This document shows positions 27,172-37,000 of a stretch of DNA of 57,148 nt, piece by piece. The stretch comes from an uncultured Alistipes sp. (GTDB lineage: Bacteria; Bacteroidota; Bacteroidia; Bacteroidales; Rikenellaceae), in NCBI GenBank assembly GCA_900545315.1, contig UQYM01000015.1, positions 1 to 57,148 of the forward strand. Direction: 5' to 3'. The notes under the pieces were generated by a model. That model ran no database searches, was not told the DNA's origin, and saw only the letters and a program-made list of their open reading frames with translations. Position 1 is the first letter of the stretch, and each line of letters starts with the position of its first letter. The translations under genes were made by a program, and so were the position numbers.

Positions 27172-27891
27172 ATGGACAAAAATAGAGTCAGGACCCTGCT
27201 TCTCAGTGCAGCGATTCTTGCGCTGGGAATGGTGTTGTTGGGCTGGATGCTCCGCAACGGTATTCTCCGTTTCAAGGAGAGTGAACGTGTGGTTACGGTC
27301 AAAGGGCTCTCGGAACAGGAGGTCAAAGCGGACCGCGTCATTTGGCCATTGACCTATAAGGTGATCGGCAACGACCTGCCCGAATTGTACAACAGCATTG
27401 AAAAGACCAATGCCACCATCATCGCCTTCCTCAAAAAGAACGGGATAGATGAAAAGGAGATTACGGTATCTCCCTCGCAGTTGGTCGACCTGAAGGCGGA
27501 TCGATACGGGAGCTACAACCCCAGCACCTATCGTTACAATATCACTACGGTATTGACCGTAGCCACCGGCAATGTCGATTTGGTTCGCAGTCTGATGCAA
27601 CGACAAGGCGATCTGCTCAAACAAGGGGTCGCCATTGGAGGCGAAGATTACCAATACCGGACCGAATTTCTCTATACCGGGCTCAACGACATCAAGCCCA
27701 AAATGATCGAAGAGGCGACGGCCAATGCCCGGACTACGGCAGAGAAATTTGCACACGATTCGAAAAGCAAACTGGGAAAGATTCGTACCGCCTATCAAGG
27801 GCAGTTCTCCATCAGTGACCGAGATGCCAACACCCCCTACATTAAAACAGTACGGGTGGTCACCACGGTGGAATACTACCTCAAAGATTAA
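27172..27891 (+). CDS. SIMPL-domain (DUF541) membrane-anchored protein
   Basis: A 239-residue protein beginning at ATG 27172; an in-frame extension back to 27115 lacks protein-like sequence. Residues about 8-27 form an uncleaved or signal-type hydrophobic helix (LLLSAAILALGMVLLGWML). The remainder is the SIMPL/DUF541 fold: VVTVKGLSEQEVKADRVIW, a central NATIIAFLKKNGIDEKEI segment, and the closing VRVVTTVEYYLKD. SIMPL proteins are periplasmic or surface proteins of poorly defined function. It is monocistronic here, and nothing nearby indicates its role. Confidence 0.85.
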   Translation: MDKNRVRTLLLSAAILALGMVLLGWMLRNGILRFKESERVVTVKGLSEQEVKADRVIWPLTYKVIGNDLPELYNSIEKTNATIIAFLKKNGIDEKEITVSPSQLVDLKADRYGSYNPSTYRYNITTVLTVATGNVDLVRSLMQRQGDLLKQGVAIGGEDYQYRTEFLYTGLNDIKPKMIEEATANARTTAEKFAHDSKSKLGKIRTAYQGQFSISDRDANTPYIKTVRVVTTVEYYLKD

Positions 27892-28206
27892 GCAATTTTA
27901 GCCGAGACGGCCCAAACAGGCAGATCGTCTCGATTACATATACTCTGGGTCGACAAGGCAGCGATCAGTAGCACCATCGCCACACTTTGCATCCACTTTT
28001 GCAGCTCTGCGTGCGTATAGTGCTCTACAACGATGGCTGCCTTTGATCGTATATGTGCCCAAAGATACCGCTTCGCACCTTTTATTATAAATATAAAGTC
28101 AAAGCCGACACCTTTCTAACAACATAGAAAGAGGAATTGTCCCGCACAGACAGATCCCATGAAACATCTGTCCACAGCCATGAACGTACCTTAACCCAAA
28201 CCCTAT
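27892..28206. other. Non-coding gap
   Basis: The 315 bp between the SIMPL gene and the DUF4493-type lipoprotein gene hold no gene I can support. The right half has an AT-rich patch (about 28080-28100) that may hold the lipoprotein promoter, but no clean -7 box. Confidence 0.5.
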
Positions 28207-29466
28207 ATGAAACTTACACATTTAGCACCTGTTGCAGCGCTATTGCTGTTGATCGGTACAGGATGCAGCAAAGATCGCGGCACCTCTCATGGCGCAGGAA
28301 CACTTAACATCAAACTGGAAATGGATGATCACATCGATCTGATCACCCGCACTGCCAACACCAAAGCGACACCGGATCTCGCCTCATTTACCCTCGAGGT
28401 ACTGCAAGGCGAAGAGATTGTCGAAAAGCTACCGACCATCGGGTCCAACACTTCACCAAGTCTGACATTGGAAGAGGGTGATTATACCGTAAATGTATAT
28501 TCACAACCTTTTACTGCTCCGGCGTTTGACACTCCTGTGTATGGCGATTCGCAAGATTTCAGCCTCCTGGCCGGTGAAACGAAAAATCTCACCATGGAGT
28601 GCGTGCAGACCAATGCCGGCGTGATCATCAGCTATACGGACGAGTTCAAAGCACAATACACAACCTACTCGACACGCATCGATTGTACTTCGGGTAGCCT
28701 CGATTTCTCGGGAGCCGATGCCACACGAACGGGATACTTTCCGGCTGGTTATGCTACGTTAACCATTACAGCTGACGGCAAAGAGTATCAACAAGAGATT
28801 CTACTCAAGGGGCAACGATTGTACAGCATCACGATCAAAGCTGAACCGCAACCCGTTGCGACAGGAGAGGCGACCATCTCAATATCGGTTTCGACAGCAG
28901 TGACTAATGAGGAGATGGAGATTACATTTCCGAACGACTCTGGAGGTCAAGTCACACCGGGACCCGGTCAAAGCGAGACGTTGTTTTCGGAAAATCTCGG
29001 TAACACGCCCGTCAGTCCGGCCAAATTGGTCCTGGTCTATTCTGATTGGCAGAATCAACCCGAAAGCGGTTTTAGTTTTTCGGGATCAGGGAAGATCGAG
29101 GCCCAAACGGAATATGCTTCAACCGGCTACAACAACGCTTCGGGCGGCAACTACCTGTTGTTGTCGAGCGGGAACAAATTTAACATCGAAGGGCTGAACA
29201 CCACCGGTTACTCATCGCTCACTTTTACCTTTGGACTCAACTCCATGACCGGATCATTCGATCCATCCCAACTCACACTTTACGCGGCCGATGCTGGCTC
29301 GGCTGACGATGGTACACCTCTCTCCTACTCTTATCAGTCGGGATCCGACTGGATGTTGTGTACCGTATCTTCAGCCATTCCGGCCTCCGATAATCTGCGG
29401 CTACGGTTCATCTCCAACGGTTCATTTCGCATAGACGATCTGACGCTGCGAGGCACGAAACAATAA
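28207..29466 (+). CDS. Surface lipoprotein with DUF4493-type N-terminal domain
   Basis: A 419-residue protein with a lipoprotein signal ending LIGTGC (Cys20). Residues about 30-230 resemble the DUF4493 family of Bacteroidota lipoproteins: GTLNIKLEMDD, an LASFTLEVLQGEEIVEKLP-type strand, LEEGDYTVNVYS and FSLLAGETKNLTMECVQTNA. A short linker rich in Gly, Pro and Gln follows (about 240-260). The C-terminal about 160 residues are a beta-rich module (YSDWQNQPESGFSFSGSG to SFRIDDLTLRG) resembling jelly-roll carbohydrate-binding or choice-of-anchor modules. Export and surface anchoring are likely; ligand unknown. It is a single gene. Confidence 0.75.
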   Translation: MKLTHLAPVAALLLLIGTGCSKDRGTSHGAGTLNIKLEMDDHIDLITRTANTKATPDLASFTLEVLQGEEIVEKLPTIGSNTSPSLTLEEGDYTVNVYSQPFTAPAFDTPVYGDSQDFSLLAGETKNLTMECVQTNAGVIISYTDEFKAQYTTYSTRIDCTSGSLDFSGADATRTGYFPAGYATLTITADGKEYQQEILLKGQRLYSITIKAEPQPVATGEATISISVSTAVTNEEMEITFPNDSGGQVTPGPGQSETLFSENLGNTPVSPAKLVLVYSDWQNQPESGFSFSGSGKIEAQTEYASTGYNNASGGNYLLLSSGNKFNIEGLNTTGYSSLTFTFGLNSMTGSFDPSQLTLYAADAGSADDGTPLSYSYQSGSDWMLCTVSSAIPASDNLRLRFISNGSFRIDDLTLRGTKQ

Positions 29467-29661
29467 TCCACGAATCCTTTCTTGCTCAATTCATCCGACA
29501 CCTACGCCAATCAATAGGTTCGGTCCTGATCGAACGCGCTACCTGCAGACTTTCGGGGACAACCCAACACAACCATTCGGCAGCTCCGCCGCCGAATGTA
29601 CACTCTGTACGTTCGGGACTCGCGCATACACGCATAAAATCGGACCCGCACAAACACGCAT

Positions 29662-29698
29662 AAAAAAAGCGGGGCTGTCACTGTTGTGACAGCCCCGC
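29662..29698 (-). terminator. Rho-independent terminator of pckA
   Basis: Read leftwards, GCGGGGCTGTCAC and GTGACAGCCCCGC form a 13-bp GC-rich stem with a 4-base loop followed by seven T residues, 27 bp after the pckA stop. Confidence 0.93.
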
Positions 29699-29724
29699 CC
29701 GGCTTATGCATCTTTTACCATGAA

Positions 29725-31329
29725 TTACAATTTCGGACCGGCAGCAACCAGTTTCTTACCAGTTTCGTTGCCAGTGAACTTCTTGAAGTTCTTGATAAAG
29801 CGTTCTGCCAAATCTTTGGCTTTAACATCCCAATCAGCTGCATTTGCATAGGTGTCGCGAGGATCGAGGATCTTCGGATCTACGCCAGGCAGTTCGGTCG
29901 GAACCTTGAAGTCGAAGTATGGGATCATCTTGGTCGGAGCCTTGTCGATCGAACCGTCGAGGATTGCATCGATAATTCCACGGGTATCTTTGATCGAGAT
30001 ACGTTTGCCGGTACCGTTCCAACCAGTGTTTACGAGGTAAGCGGTAGCGCCGCTCTTCTTCATCTTCTTAACCAGCTCCTCACCGTATTTGGTCGGGTGC
30101 AATGACAGGAAGGCTGCACCGAAGCAAGCTGAGAAGGTCGGGGTCGGCTCGGTAATACCACGCTCGGTACCTGCCAATTTAGCGGTGAAGCCAGAGAGGA
30201 AGTAGTACTGAGTCTGCTCAGGAGTCAGGATTGAAACCGGAGGCAGTACACCGAATGCATCGGCAGAGAGGAAGATCACCTTCTCAGCAGGACCTGCTTT
30301 CGAAACCGGTTTAACGATGTTCTTGATGTGATAGATCGGGTAAGATACACGGGTGTTCTCGGTAACCGATTTATCAGCGAAGTCAACTGAACCGTCCTCG
30401 CGTACAGTTACGTTCTCCAACAGTGCATCGCGGGTGATAGCGTTCCAGATATCGGGCTCGCTCTCTTTGTCGAGGTTGATCACCTTAGCGTAGCAACCGC
30501 CTTCGAAGTTGAAGACGCCTTCGTCATCCCAACCGTGCTCGTCATCACCGATCAACAGACGTTTCGGATCGGTAGACAGCGTAGTTTTACCGGTACCAGA
30601 CAGACCGAAGAAGATAGCGGTATTTTTACCCTCTTTATCGGTGTTGGCTGAGCAGTGCATTGAAGCGATGCCTTTCAGCGGCAGCAGGTAGTTCATGTAA
30701 GAGAACATACCTTTTTTCATCTCACCACCGTACCAGGTGTTGATGATAACCTGCATCTTCTCGGTGAGGTTGAATACAACTGCAGTCTCAGAGTTCAGAC
30801 CCAGCTCTTTGTAGTTCTCAACCTTAGCTTTAGAAGCGTTCAATACAACGAAATCGGGTTCGCCGTAGTTTTTCAGCTCCTCAGCGGTCGGGCGGATGAA
30901 CATGTTGGTTACGAAGTGAGCCTGCCAAGCAACCTCCATGATGAAACGGATCTTCAGGCGGGTGTTCTCGTTAGCACCGCAGAAGGTATCCACTACATAA
31001 AGACGTTTGTTAGAGAGCTCTTTGTCAGCCAAAGCCTTCAGAACTTTCCAGCTCTCCTGGCTCAGCGGTTTGTTATCGTTTTTGTACTCGTCAGAGGTCC
31101 ACCAAATGGTATCTTTGGTGGTATCGTCCATTACGAAGAATTTGTCTTTGGGCGAACGGCCGGTGTAAACGCCAGTCATTACGTTGACAGCGCCCATGTT
31201 GGTCAGAGTACCTTTCTCATAGCCTTCCAAACCGGGTTTGGTCTCTTCCTTGAACAGCTCTTCGTAAGAAGGGTTGTGTACGATTTCGGTCACGCCGGTG
31301 ATACCGTACTTGCTCAAATCAATTGCCAT
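29725..31329 (-). CDS. pckA: Phosphoenolpyruvate carboxykinase (ATP)
   Basis: A 534-residue full-length ATP-dependent PEPCK. It interconverts oxaloacetate plus ATP with phosphoenolpyruvate plus CO2. In gut Bacteroidota it commonly runs in the carboxylating direction, feeding succinate formation. Diagnostic motifs are the P-loop FFGLSGTGKTTLST (near residue 240-250) and IGDDEHGWDDEGVFNFEGGC just after it, plus GRSPKDKF near the N-terminus and ITPEPTPTFSACFG-like sequence in the C-terminal half. The gene is monocistronic, with a clean Bacteroidota promoter about 115 bp upstream and a strong terminator. Confidence 0.97.
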   Translation of the reverse strand: MAIDLSKYGITGVTEIVHNPSYEELFKEETKPGLEGYEKGTLTNMGAVNVMTGVYTGRSPKDKFFVMDDTTKDTIWWTSDEYKNDNKPLSQESWKVLKALADKELSNKRLYVVDTFCGANENTRLKIRFIMEVAWQAHFVTNMFIRPTAEELKNYGEPDFVVLNASKAKVENYKELGLNSETAVVFNLTEKMQVIINTWYGGEMKKGMFSYMNYLLPLKGIASMHCSANTDKEGKNTAIFFGLSGTGKTTLSTDPKRLLIGDDEHGWDDEGVFNFEGGCYAKVINLDKESEPDIWNAITRDALLENVTVREDGSVDFADKSVTENTRVSYPIYHIKNIVKPVSKAGPAEKVIFLSADAFGVLPPVSILTPEQTQYYFLSGFTAKLAGTERGITEPTPTFSACFGAAFLSLHPTKYGEELVKKMKKSGATAYLVNTGWNGTGKRISIKDTRGIIDAILDGSIDKAPTKMIPYFDFKVPTELPGVDPKILDPRDTYANAADWDVKAKDLAERFIKNFKKFTGNETGKKLVAAGPKL

Positions 31330-31443
31330 AATGTTTTATTTTTTGAAGTTGATACGTCCTTTGTCAATACTTCTGCCTGTTGAAGGCGAACCTTGTGTCA
31401 GGCCGGTCGATCTGGCGGTCGTCACCACCCTTTTCGACCACCG

Positions 31444-31474
31444 CAAAGATAGTAACTTTTTACGTTGTTACAAA
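31444..31474 (-). promoter_or_regulatory. pckA promoter (-33/-7)
   Basis: On the minus strand, TTTG (31474-31471), a 19-bp spacer and TATCTTTG (31451-31444) match the Bacteroidota vegetative consensus exactly. The start codon at 31329 is about 115 bp downstream, giving a leader of roughly 105-110 nt. Confidence 0.85.
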
Positions 31475-31563
31475 AATAACAATGCAAAATATTAAAATTT
31501 CATAAAAATTGATCTCTCGCTATCAATCAGCATTTTATCACCTATAACGGAGATTTTGGGAAA

Positions 31564-31965
31564 TTATTTTGATCGGGATTGACGTTGTATCATCCAACGA
31601 CGGATCCCGGGAGCGGCGATCAGACCACACAAAGCGCCACAACTATTGGCAATAAAATCGAACAGATCTTTGGATCGATAGCCTAAGGCCCCTTGGATAA
31701 GTTCGATCCCTCCGGAGCATAGAATCACCGCACAGACCACTGCTGCACGTCGCCAACCGTGAGGATTGAACCGCAGCAACAACAAGAGGGTCTCTCCGAA
31801 ATAGAAGCTCCAATGAACCACCTTATCAAAATAGGGAATCCAATCGAACCATCCGGCCGAGGGCAGATCATTGCCCGGAGCCAGAGAGCCATAAAGCACC
31901 CCCACACTCCACAAACCGAGGAGCCAATTGAGCACGGTCCTGTATTTGATCTCCTTCTTACACAT
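31564..31965 (-). CDS. VanZ-like small membrane protein
   Basis: A 133-residue protein with about four hydrophobic segments and the VanZ-family pattern: YGSLAPGNDLPSAGWFDWIP, FDKVVHWSFYFGETLLLLL and ELIQGALGYRSKDLFDFIAN. VanZ-like proteins are widespread; in one case (VanZ itself) the protein gives low-level teicoplanin resistance, but most have no known role. The conserved FDK-H and DxFDxxAN elements are present. It is transcribed leftwards towards pckA and ends just inside the pckA promoter region; co-transcription is possible. Confidence 0.85.
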   Translation of the reverse strand: MCKKEIKYRTVLNWLLGLWSVGVLYGSLAPGNDLPSAGWFDWIPYFDKVVHWSFYFGETLLLLLRFNPHGWRRAAVVCAVILCSGGIELIQGALGYRSKDLFDFIANSCGALCGLIAAPGIRRWMIQRQSRSK

Positions 31966-31972
31966 AAATCGC

Positions 31973-31980
31973 TATCTTTG
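31973..31980 (+). promoter_or_regulatory. Candidate -7 box facing hemW or a small RNA
   Basis: TATCTTTG, a perfect -7 match, lies just upstream of the divergent VanZ start and points right. The nearest plus-strand gene, hemW, is over 460 bp away. A possible terminator occurs at 32105-32134, so the transcript may be a short RNA. The -33 match is poor (TTTG with a 24-bp spacer). Confidence 0.4.
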
Positions 31981-31986
31981 CAGTCG

Positions 31987-32134
31987 TTATCGGCCCATGC
32001 GTCACGCTGACGAATGACTGTTTCGCATCAACGACACAATTTTCGTTGCGCCTTTGGGTTGTGCGCGAATATAACACTTTTTCGAACAGGCAAAGTACTT
32101 GCACAACGGCTGACCCCATCATGTGCCGTTTTTT
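31987..32134 (+). ncRNA. Possible small RNA of about 150 nt
   Basis: Bounded by the -7 box at 31973-31980 and by AACGGC/GCCGTT (32105-32110 with 32125-32130) followed by six T residues in total. No open frame inside looks coding on either strand. It matches no RNA family I can recognise (not tmRNA, SRP RNA or RNase P). The rest of the gap to hemW (32135-32442) also shows no gene. The call rests only on the promoter-terminator spacing. Confidence 0.25.
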
Positions 32135-32442
32135 GCAGGATGTTGTCATCTGCTTTTGCACGGGGCATCGACACAAGGGAATGTCACAAGAGGGAACGTC
32201 GCAAGCCCGACAGCTCACGCTACCAATAACACGAGCAGCTCCGTTGGAAGGCCTCCCCTGGGAATGTGCACCCTTTGCATGCTCACTCATGGCCCAAACC
32301 TTTAGGGATAGATGAATGAGAACGCTTTTATTATTAGTGTTAATTATTTTAGGGAGGGGGCGAACAGAAGCAGAGGCGTTTTTGACGATCGGATTGTGTC
32401 GCAGACCGTCCCATACGGGTCCATACGGACAACACATAAATT

Positions 32443-33834
32443 ATGGCAGGTATCTACATCCATATTCCTTTTTGTAAAAGCCGCTGCTACTATTGCGACT
32501 TCTTCTCCGGCACCTCGCTAACCCGCCGCAAAGAGCTGCTGGAGATGCTGCACCGTGAATTGCAGATGCGTATCACCCAAACCAATAGCGTCTCTCCCAA
32601 AACAGCTGTACAACAAACTCCTGCTGATCAGTCCTCTCTTCTTTCGTCAACATCCTTGTCGGAACCCGCTCAGGACACAACCACATCGGAAGAGCGACAG
32701 TACACTACGCTGATCTCGCTACCCGAAACGGCCTCAATTGAAATGCTCTATTTCGGAGGTGGCACGCCGAGCCTGCTGACTCCACAAGAGTTAGGGGCAT
32801 TCATCCGGCAGGTCCGGCAGCAATGGGCTCACGCACTGCTGGAGGAGATCACCGTCGAGGCCAACCCCGATGATCTCACCCCGGAATACTTGGCCGCATT
32901 GCGACAGGAGGGGGTCAACCGGCTCAGCATCGGCATCCAATCGTTTCACGATCGGGACCTGCAATGGATGCACCGTCGCCACACGGCCCGGAGTGCAATT
33001 GAAGCGGTTCGGGCGGCACGGCAGGCCGGATTTGACAATCTGAGTATCGATCTGATTTACGGTCTGCCCCACATGACGCTGGAGGAGTGGCGCGACAACC
33101 TGCAACAGGCCCTTGCTCTACGCCCCGAACACCTTTCGGCCTACCATCTGACCATTGAGCCCCAAACCCCCTTTGGTCGGGCCAAAGCACGCGGCACCCT
33201 CCAAGAGATCGATCCGGAGAGCAGCTTTGCACAATATCAGTTGCTACGGGAGCTCCTTTGCGGTGCAGGTTATGAGCACTACGAGATCTCCAATTTTGCA
33301 CTGCCCGGACGCCGTGCCCGACACAACAGCCTCTACTGGCATGGGGTCCCCTATCTGGGGATCGGGCCTTCGGCCCACTCCTTTGACGGCAAGCGGCGGC
33401 AATGGAATATCGCTCATTTGGGACAATACCTGGAACGTACCCCAACCGCCGAACAGACCGAAAGTGAAACTTTAACTCCCGATATGCAATACGATGAGTA
33501 TCTCATGACCCATCTGAGAACCTCGGACGGGGTACACACCGCCGTATTGGCCTCCCGCTTCGGAACAGAGCGATTGCACTATTTCCTGCAACAGGCCCAA
33601 CGGCATCTCGCTACGGGCGATTTGGTCTGTACTTCCGGCCCGGCAGAAGCCTCATCAACCCCACTAAAACTCACACCAGGTCAAGAGTTTATCACTGGCC
33701 CAACCGATGCACTGAAGGAACTCTGCTCTCACACATCAACTCCGGCAGCAGCCGCGAAAGATCAATGCTATCGGATTCCGGCCGAGCGGTGGTTCATTTC
33801 TGACGGTATCATTTCTGATCTTTTTGTCGGATAA
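32443..33834 (+). CDS. hemW: HemW-type radical SAM haem chaperone (coproporphyrinogen III oxidase-like)
   Basis: A 463-residue radical SAM protein starting MAGIYIHIPFCKSRCYYCDFF. The cluster motif CxxxCxxC is at Cys11, Cys15 and Cys18. The core continues with LYFGGGTPSLL, EITVEANPDDLT, RLSIGIQSF and IDLIYGLPHMT, which match HemW (formerly called HemN-like). HemW is thought to deliver haem rather than oxidise coproporphyrinogen. A Ser/Thr/Gln-rich insertion of about 45 residues (near 45-90) interrupts the N-terminal part of the domain, and a second Thr/Ala-rich stretch lies near the C-terminus. It could serve respiratory haem proteins, in line with the CcsA gene in the same window. Confidence 0.9.
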   Translation: MAGIYIHIPFCKSRCYYCDFFSGTSLTRRKELLEMLHRELQMRITQTNSVSPKTAVQQTPADQSSLLSSTSLSEPAQDTTTSEERQYTTLISLPETASIEMLYFGGGTPSLLTPQELGAFIRQVRQQWAHALLEEITVEANPDDLTPEYLAALRQEGVNRLSIGIQSFHDRDLQWMHRRHTARSAIEAVRAARQAGFDNLSIDLIYGLPHMTLEEWRDNLQQALALRPEHLSAYHLTIEPQTPFGRAKARGTLQEIDPESSFAQYQLLRELLCGAGYEHYEISNFALPGRRARHNSLYWHGVPYLGIGPSAHSFDGKRRQWNIAHLGQYLERTPTAEQTESETLTPDMQYDEYLMTHLRTSDGVHTAVLASRFGTERLHYFLQQAQRHLATGDLVCTSGPAEASSTPLKLTPGQEFITGPTDALKELCSHTSTPAAAAKDQCYRIPAERWFISDGIISDLFVG

Positions 33835-33858
33835 CGAACGCTCTAACGTCAAAAAATG

Positions 33859-33866
33859 TATATTTG
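33859..33866 (+). promoter_or_regulatory. Candidate -7 box for the glycogen synthase-phosphorylase gene
   Basis: TATATTTG fits TAnnTTTG, 25 bp after the hemW stop and about 144 bp before ATG 34010. No good -33 element is visible. Confidence 0.45.
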
Positions 33867-33932
33867 TAAGCAGGACAAGATTAAGGCCTCTGTATCGTAA
33901 TGGGGCCGCTACATTCGGGAAATTCTGACAGT

Positions 33933-33962
33933 CGATTGTCAACATCTTTTCAATGACAATCG
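33933..33962. promoter_or_regulatory. 9-bp perfect dyad in the leader of the fusion gene
   Basis: CGATTGTCA (33933-33941) and TGACAATCG (33954-33962) form an inverted repeat with a 12-bp spacer, 48 bp before the chosen start. It could be an operator or an RNA hairpin in the leader. It overlaps an upstream in-frame ATG at 33953, which argues against that earlier start. Confidence 0.4.
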
Positions 33963-34009
33963 CGAGGCAAACTAAGAACGAAAATCACAAACTGAGAAAA
34001 ACAGAAAAT

Positions 34010-37000
34010 ATGTCAACGAAAGAGATCCATTTAAGTCCAGACTACCTGTTCGAGGTGAGCTGGGAGGTTTGTAACAAGGTCGGTGGCATTCACACGGTCA
34101 TCGCCACCAAGGCCCTGACCGTTACAGAGCAGTTGCATGATCATTATATGCTGATCGGACCGGACATTCACCGCGAAGAGGGCAACCATGAATTTGAAGA
34201 AGACCCCACCCTGCTGGCAGATTGGCGGGAGTCGATGTTCAAGGCCGGCATCCGCATTCGCATCGGCCGCTGGAAGATCGAGGGGCGTCCATTGACCATT
34301 TTGGTGGACTTTACTGAATTTTTTTCGCACAAGGACGAGGTGCTGAAACGGCTGTGGGAGAGTTACCGGGTCGATTCGATCAGCGGACAGTGGGATTACA
34401 TCGAACCGGTACTGTTCGGTTATGCCGCTGCCAAAGTCATTGAAAATTACGTGCAGGCCTTCTGTACGGCAGCAGATAAAATCGCCGGTCATTTCCACGA
34501 ATGGATGACCTCGAGTGGTGGTCTCTACCTGATGAAGAAGAAGCCGGAGATTGCAACGGTCTTTACCACTCACGCGACGGTTATGGGCCGCTGCATTGCC
34601 GGCAACGGTATGCCGCTGTATGGCGATCTGACCCGGTTGAATTCCGACGAGTTGGCTCGCCGCTTCAATGTCGTTGCCAAACACTCCCTGGAGAAGACAG
34701 CAGCCGAACATTACGACTGCTTTACCACGGTCAGTGATTTGACGGCTCGTGAATGCAAATACCTGCTTCACAAGGATGTCGATCTGGTCACCCCGAACGG
34801 GTTCGAAGACGATTTTGTCTGGGCAGACGATGTGCTGGAACAGAAACGTAAAGAGGCACGCCAGCAGATGATCTCCATCGCCGAGATCTGCCTCGGCATC
34901 CATTACGATGCCGAACCACTGATTGTCGGCACCAGCGGACGCTACGAATTCAAGAACAAGGGTATCGATGTCTTTGTTGATTCGCTGATTCAGTTAGCCA
35001 ACGGCCCGGCCTCAGCGCTCAAACGTCCCGTGTTGGCCTGCATCACAGTACCGGCAGGCAACAACGGACCGCGCAAGGATCTGCAGGCTCGCCTGAAAGA
35101 TGCATCGGCACAGATCGACTCGTCAGTCATTCGCAACACGACTCACTATCTGTCTGCTCCGGAATGGGACCCGATCATCAATAAGATCAAAGATACCAAG
35201 TTGATGGATCCGTCAAGTCCGGTGCAGGTGATCTTTGTTCCCTCGTACCTCAACGGCCACGACGGCATCTTTGACAAAGACTACTATGAGATGCTCTGCG
35301 GCATGGATATTACGGTGTTCCCCTCGTATTACGAGCCGTGGGGATACACTCCACTCGAAAGCGTGGCTTTCGGGGTTCCGACCGTCACCACTTCGCTGGC
35401 CGGTTTCGGCTTGTGGGTAGCGGAGCATTGCAAGGAGCACAAAGGGGTCGAGGTGATCGACCGCAACGACGACAACGATGCACAGGTAACAACCCGCATC
35501 GCCTCATCGATCGTAAAGTTCAGCAACATGAGCGCTCGCGACTACACGACATACCAGAACTCTGCCCTTAAGACCTCTGAGATCGCCCTTTGGGAGAACC
35601 TCTTTGCCTATTATGCGAATGCTTACGACATCGCTCTGGAGAAGATGTCCATGCGCCGTTCGGGCTTCGAGTACGAAGGGGGTGGCAACCAGGATGAACA
35701 GATTAACTTTGTTCGGCAGCAGTTGGTCAGCAACCGTCCGACGTGGACCCGTCTGATGGTTGAACGGACTCTTCCCAAACGGTTGCATCCACTCGAAGAG
35801 CTTTCGAAAAACCTCTGGTGGTCTTGGCACCCCGAGGCATACGAAATTTGGGAATACATCAATTATGATCTGTGGGTAGCCTGCGAAAAGAACCCGATCG
35901 ATTTTCTCGACAAACTGAACTACTCGCGTCTGGTTGAGTTGGAGAAGGATGAGACCTTCCTGGCCAAGATGGACAACACCTATGCGAAGTTCAAAGCCTA
36001 CATGGATCAGAAGAAGGAGGCCAAAGGGCCCAAAATCGGCTATTTCAGTATGGAGTACGGTATCCACTCTTCACTGAAGATCTATTCCGGAGGTTTGGGT
36101 ATTCTGGCCGGCGACTACCTCAAGGAGGCCAGTGACAAGAACGTGCCAATGATCGCTGTGGGATTGCTCTACCGTTACGGCTACTTCACCCAGCGTCTGT
36201 CCTCAGCCGGCGACCAAGAGGCCAGCTACGAACCGCAGAACTTCACCAAACTGCCGATTACCCCAGTACGTGACGAACACGGAAACTGGCTGTCTATCCA
36301 GCTCGGATTACCGGGACGTATCGTTACGGGACGTATTTGGCGGTGCGATGTCGGCCGCACGGAGCTCTACCTGCTCGACACCGACCACGATCTGAACCGG
36401 GAAGAGGATCGCGCCATCACCTACCACCTCTACGGCGGAGACTGGGAGAACCGACTCAAACAGGAGATGTTGCTCGGCATCGGCGGTATGCGTCTGCTGC
36501 ACACGATCGGCGTACACCAGGATGTTTACCACTGCAACGAGGGTCATGCGGCCTTTATCGGCATCGAGCGTATTCACGACCTGATCGACAAACGCAAATT
36601 ATCGTTCAGTGAAGCGTTGGAGGTGGTTCGCTCCTCATCGCTATTCACCACCCACACGCCGGTACCGGCCGGACACGATGCCTTCCCCGAATCGATGATT
36701 CGTCAATACATGGGACACTATCCGGACCGTCTGGGCATCACCTGGGAGCAGTTCATCAACTTGGGCAAGACCAACCCCAATGATCCGAACGAGAAGTTCT
36801 CGATGAGCTTCCTGGCCTGCAACCTCTCGCAGGAGGTGAATGGCGTCAGCTGGCTACATGGCGAGGTGAGCAAGGATATTCTCGGTGGCATGTGGCCCGG
36901 TTATTTCAAAGATGAACTGCATATCGGTTATGTAACCAATGGTGTTCATTTCCCGACCTGGTGTGCTACGAACATGCGCCGTCTCTATGCTAAATATTTC

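Noticed and set aside
29628..29665. 12-bp direct repeat ACACGCATAAAA near the pckA terminator
   Set aside because: Only two copies, in non-coding DNA next to an ordinary terminator; no further structure.
31958..32437. 159-residue minus-strand frame between the VanZ and hemW genes
   Set aside because: No recognisable domain; composition typical of non-coding DNA.
33953..34009. Earlier start codon for the synthase-phosphorylase gene
   Set aside because: The 19 extra residues are charged and unlike the GT3 N-terminus, and the ATG lies inside the dyad; ATG 34010 fits better.
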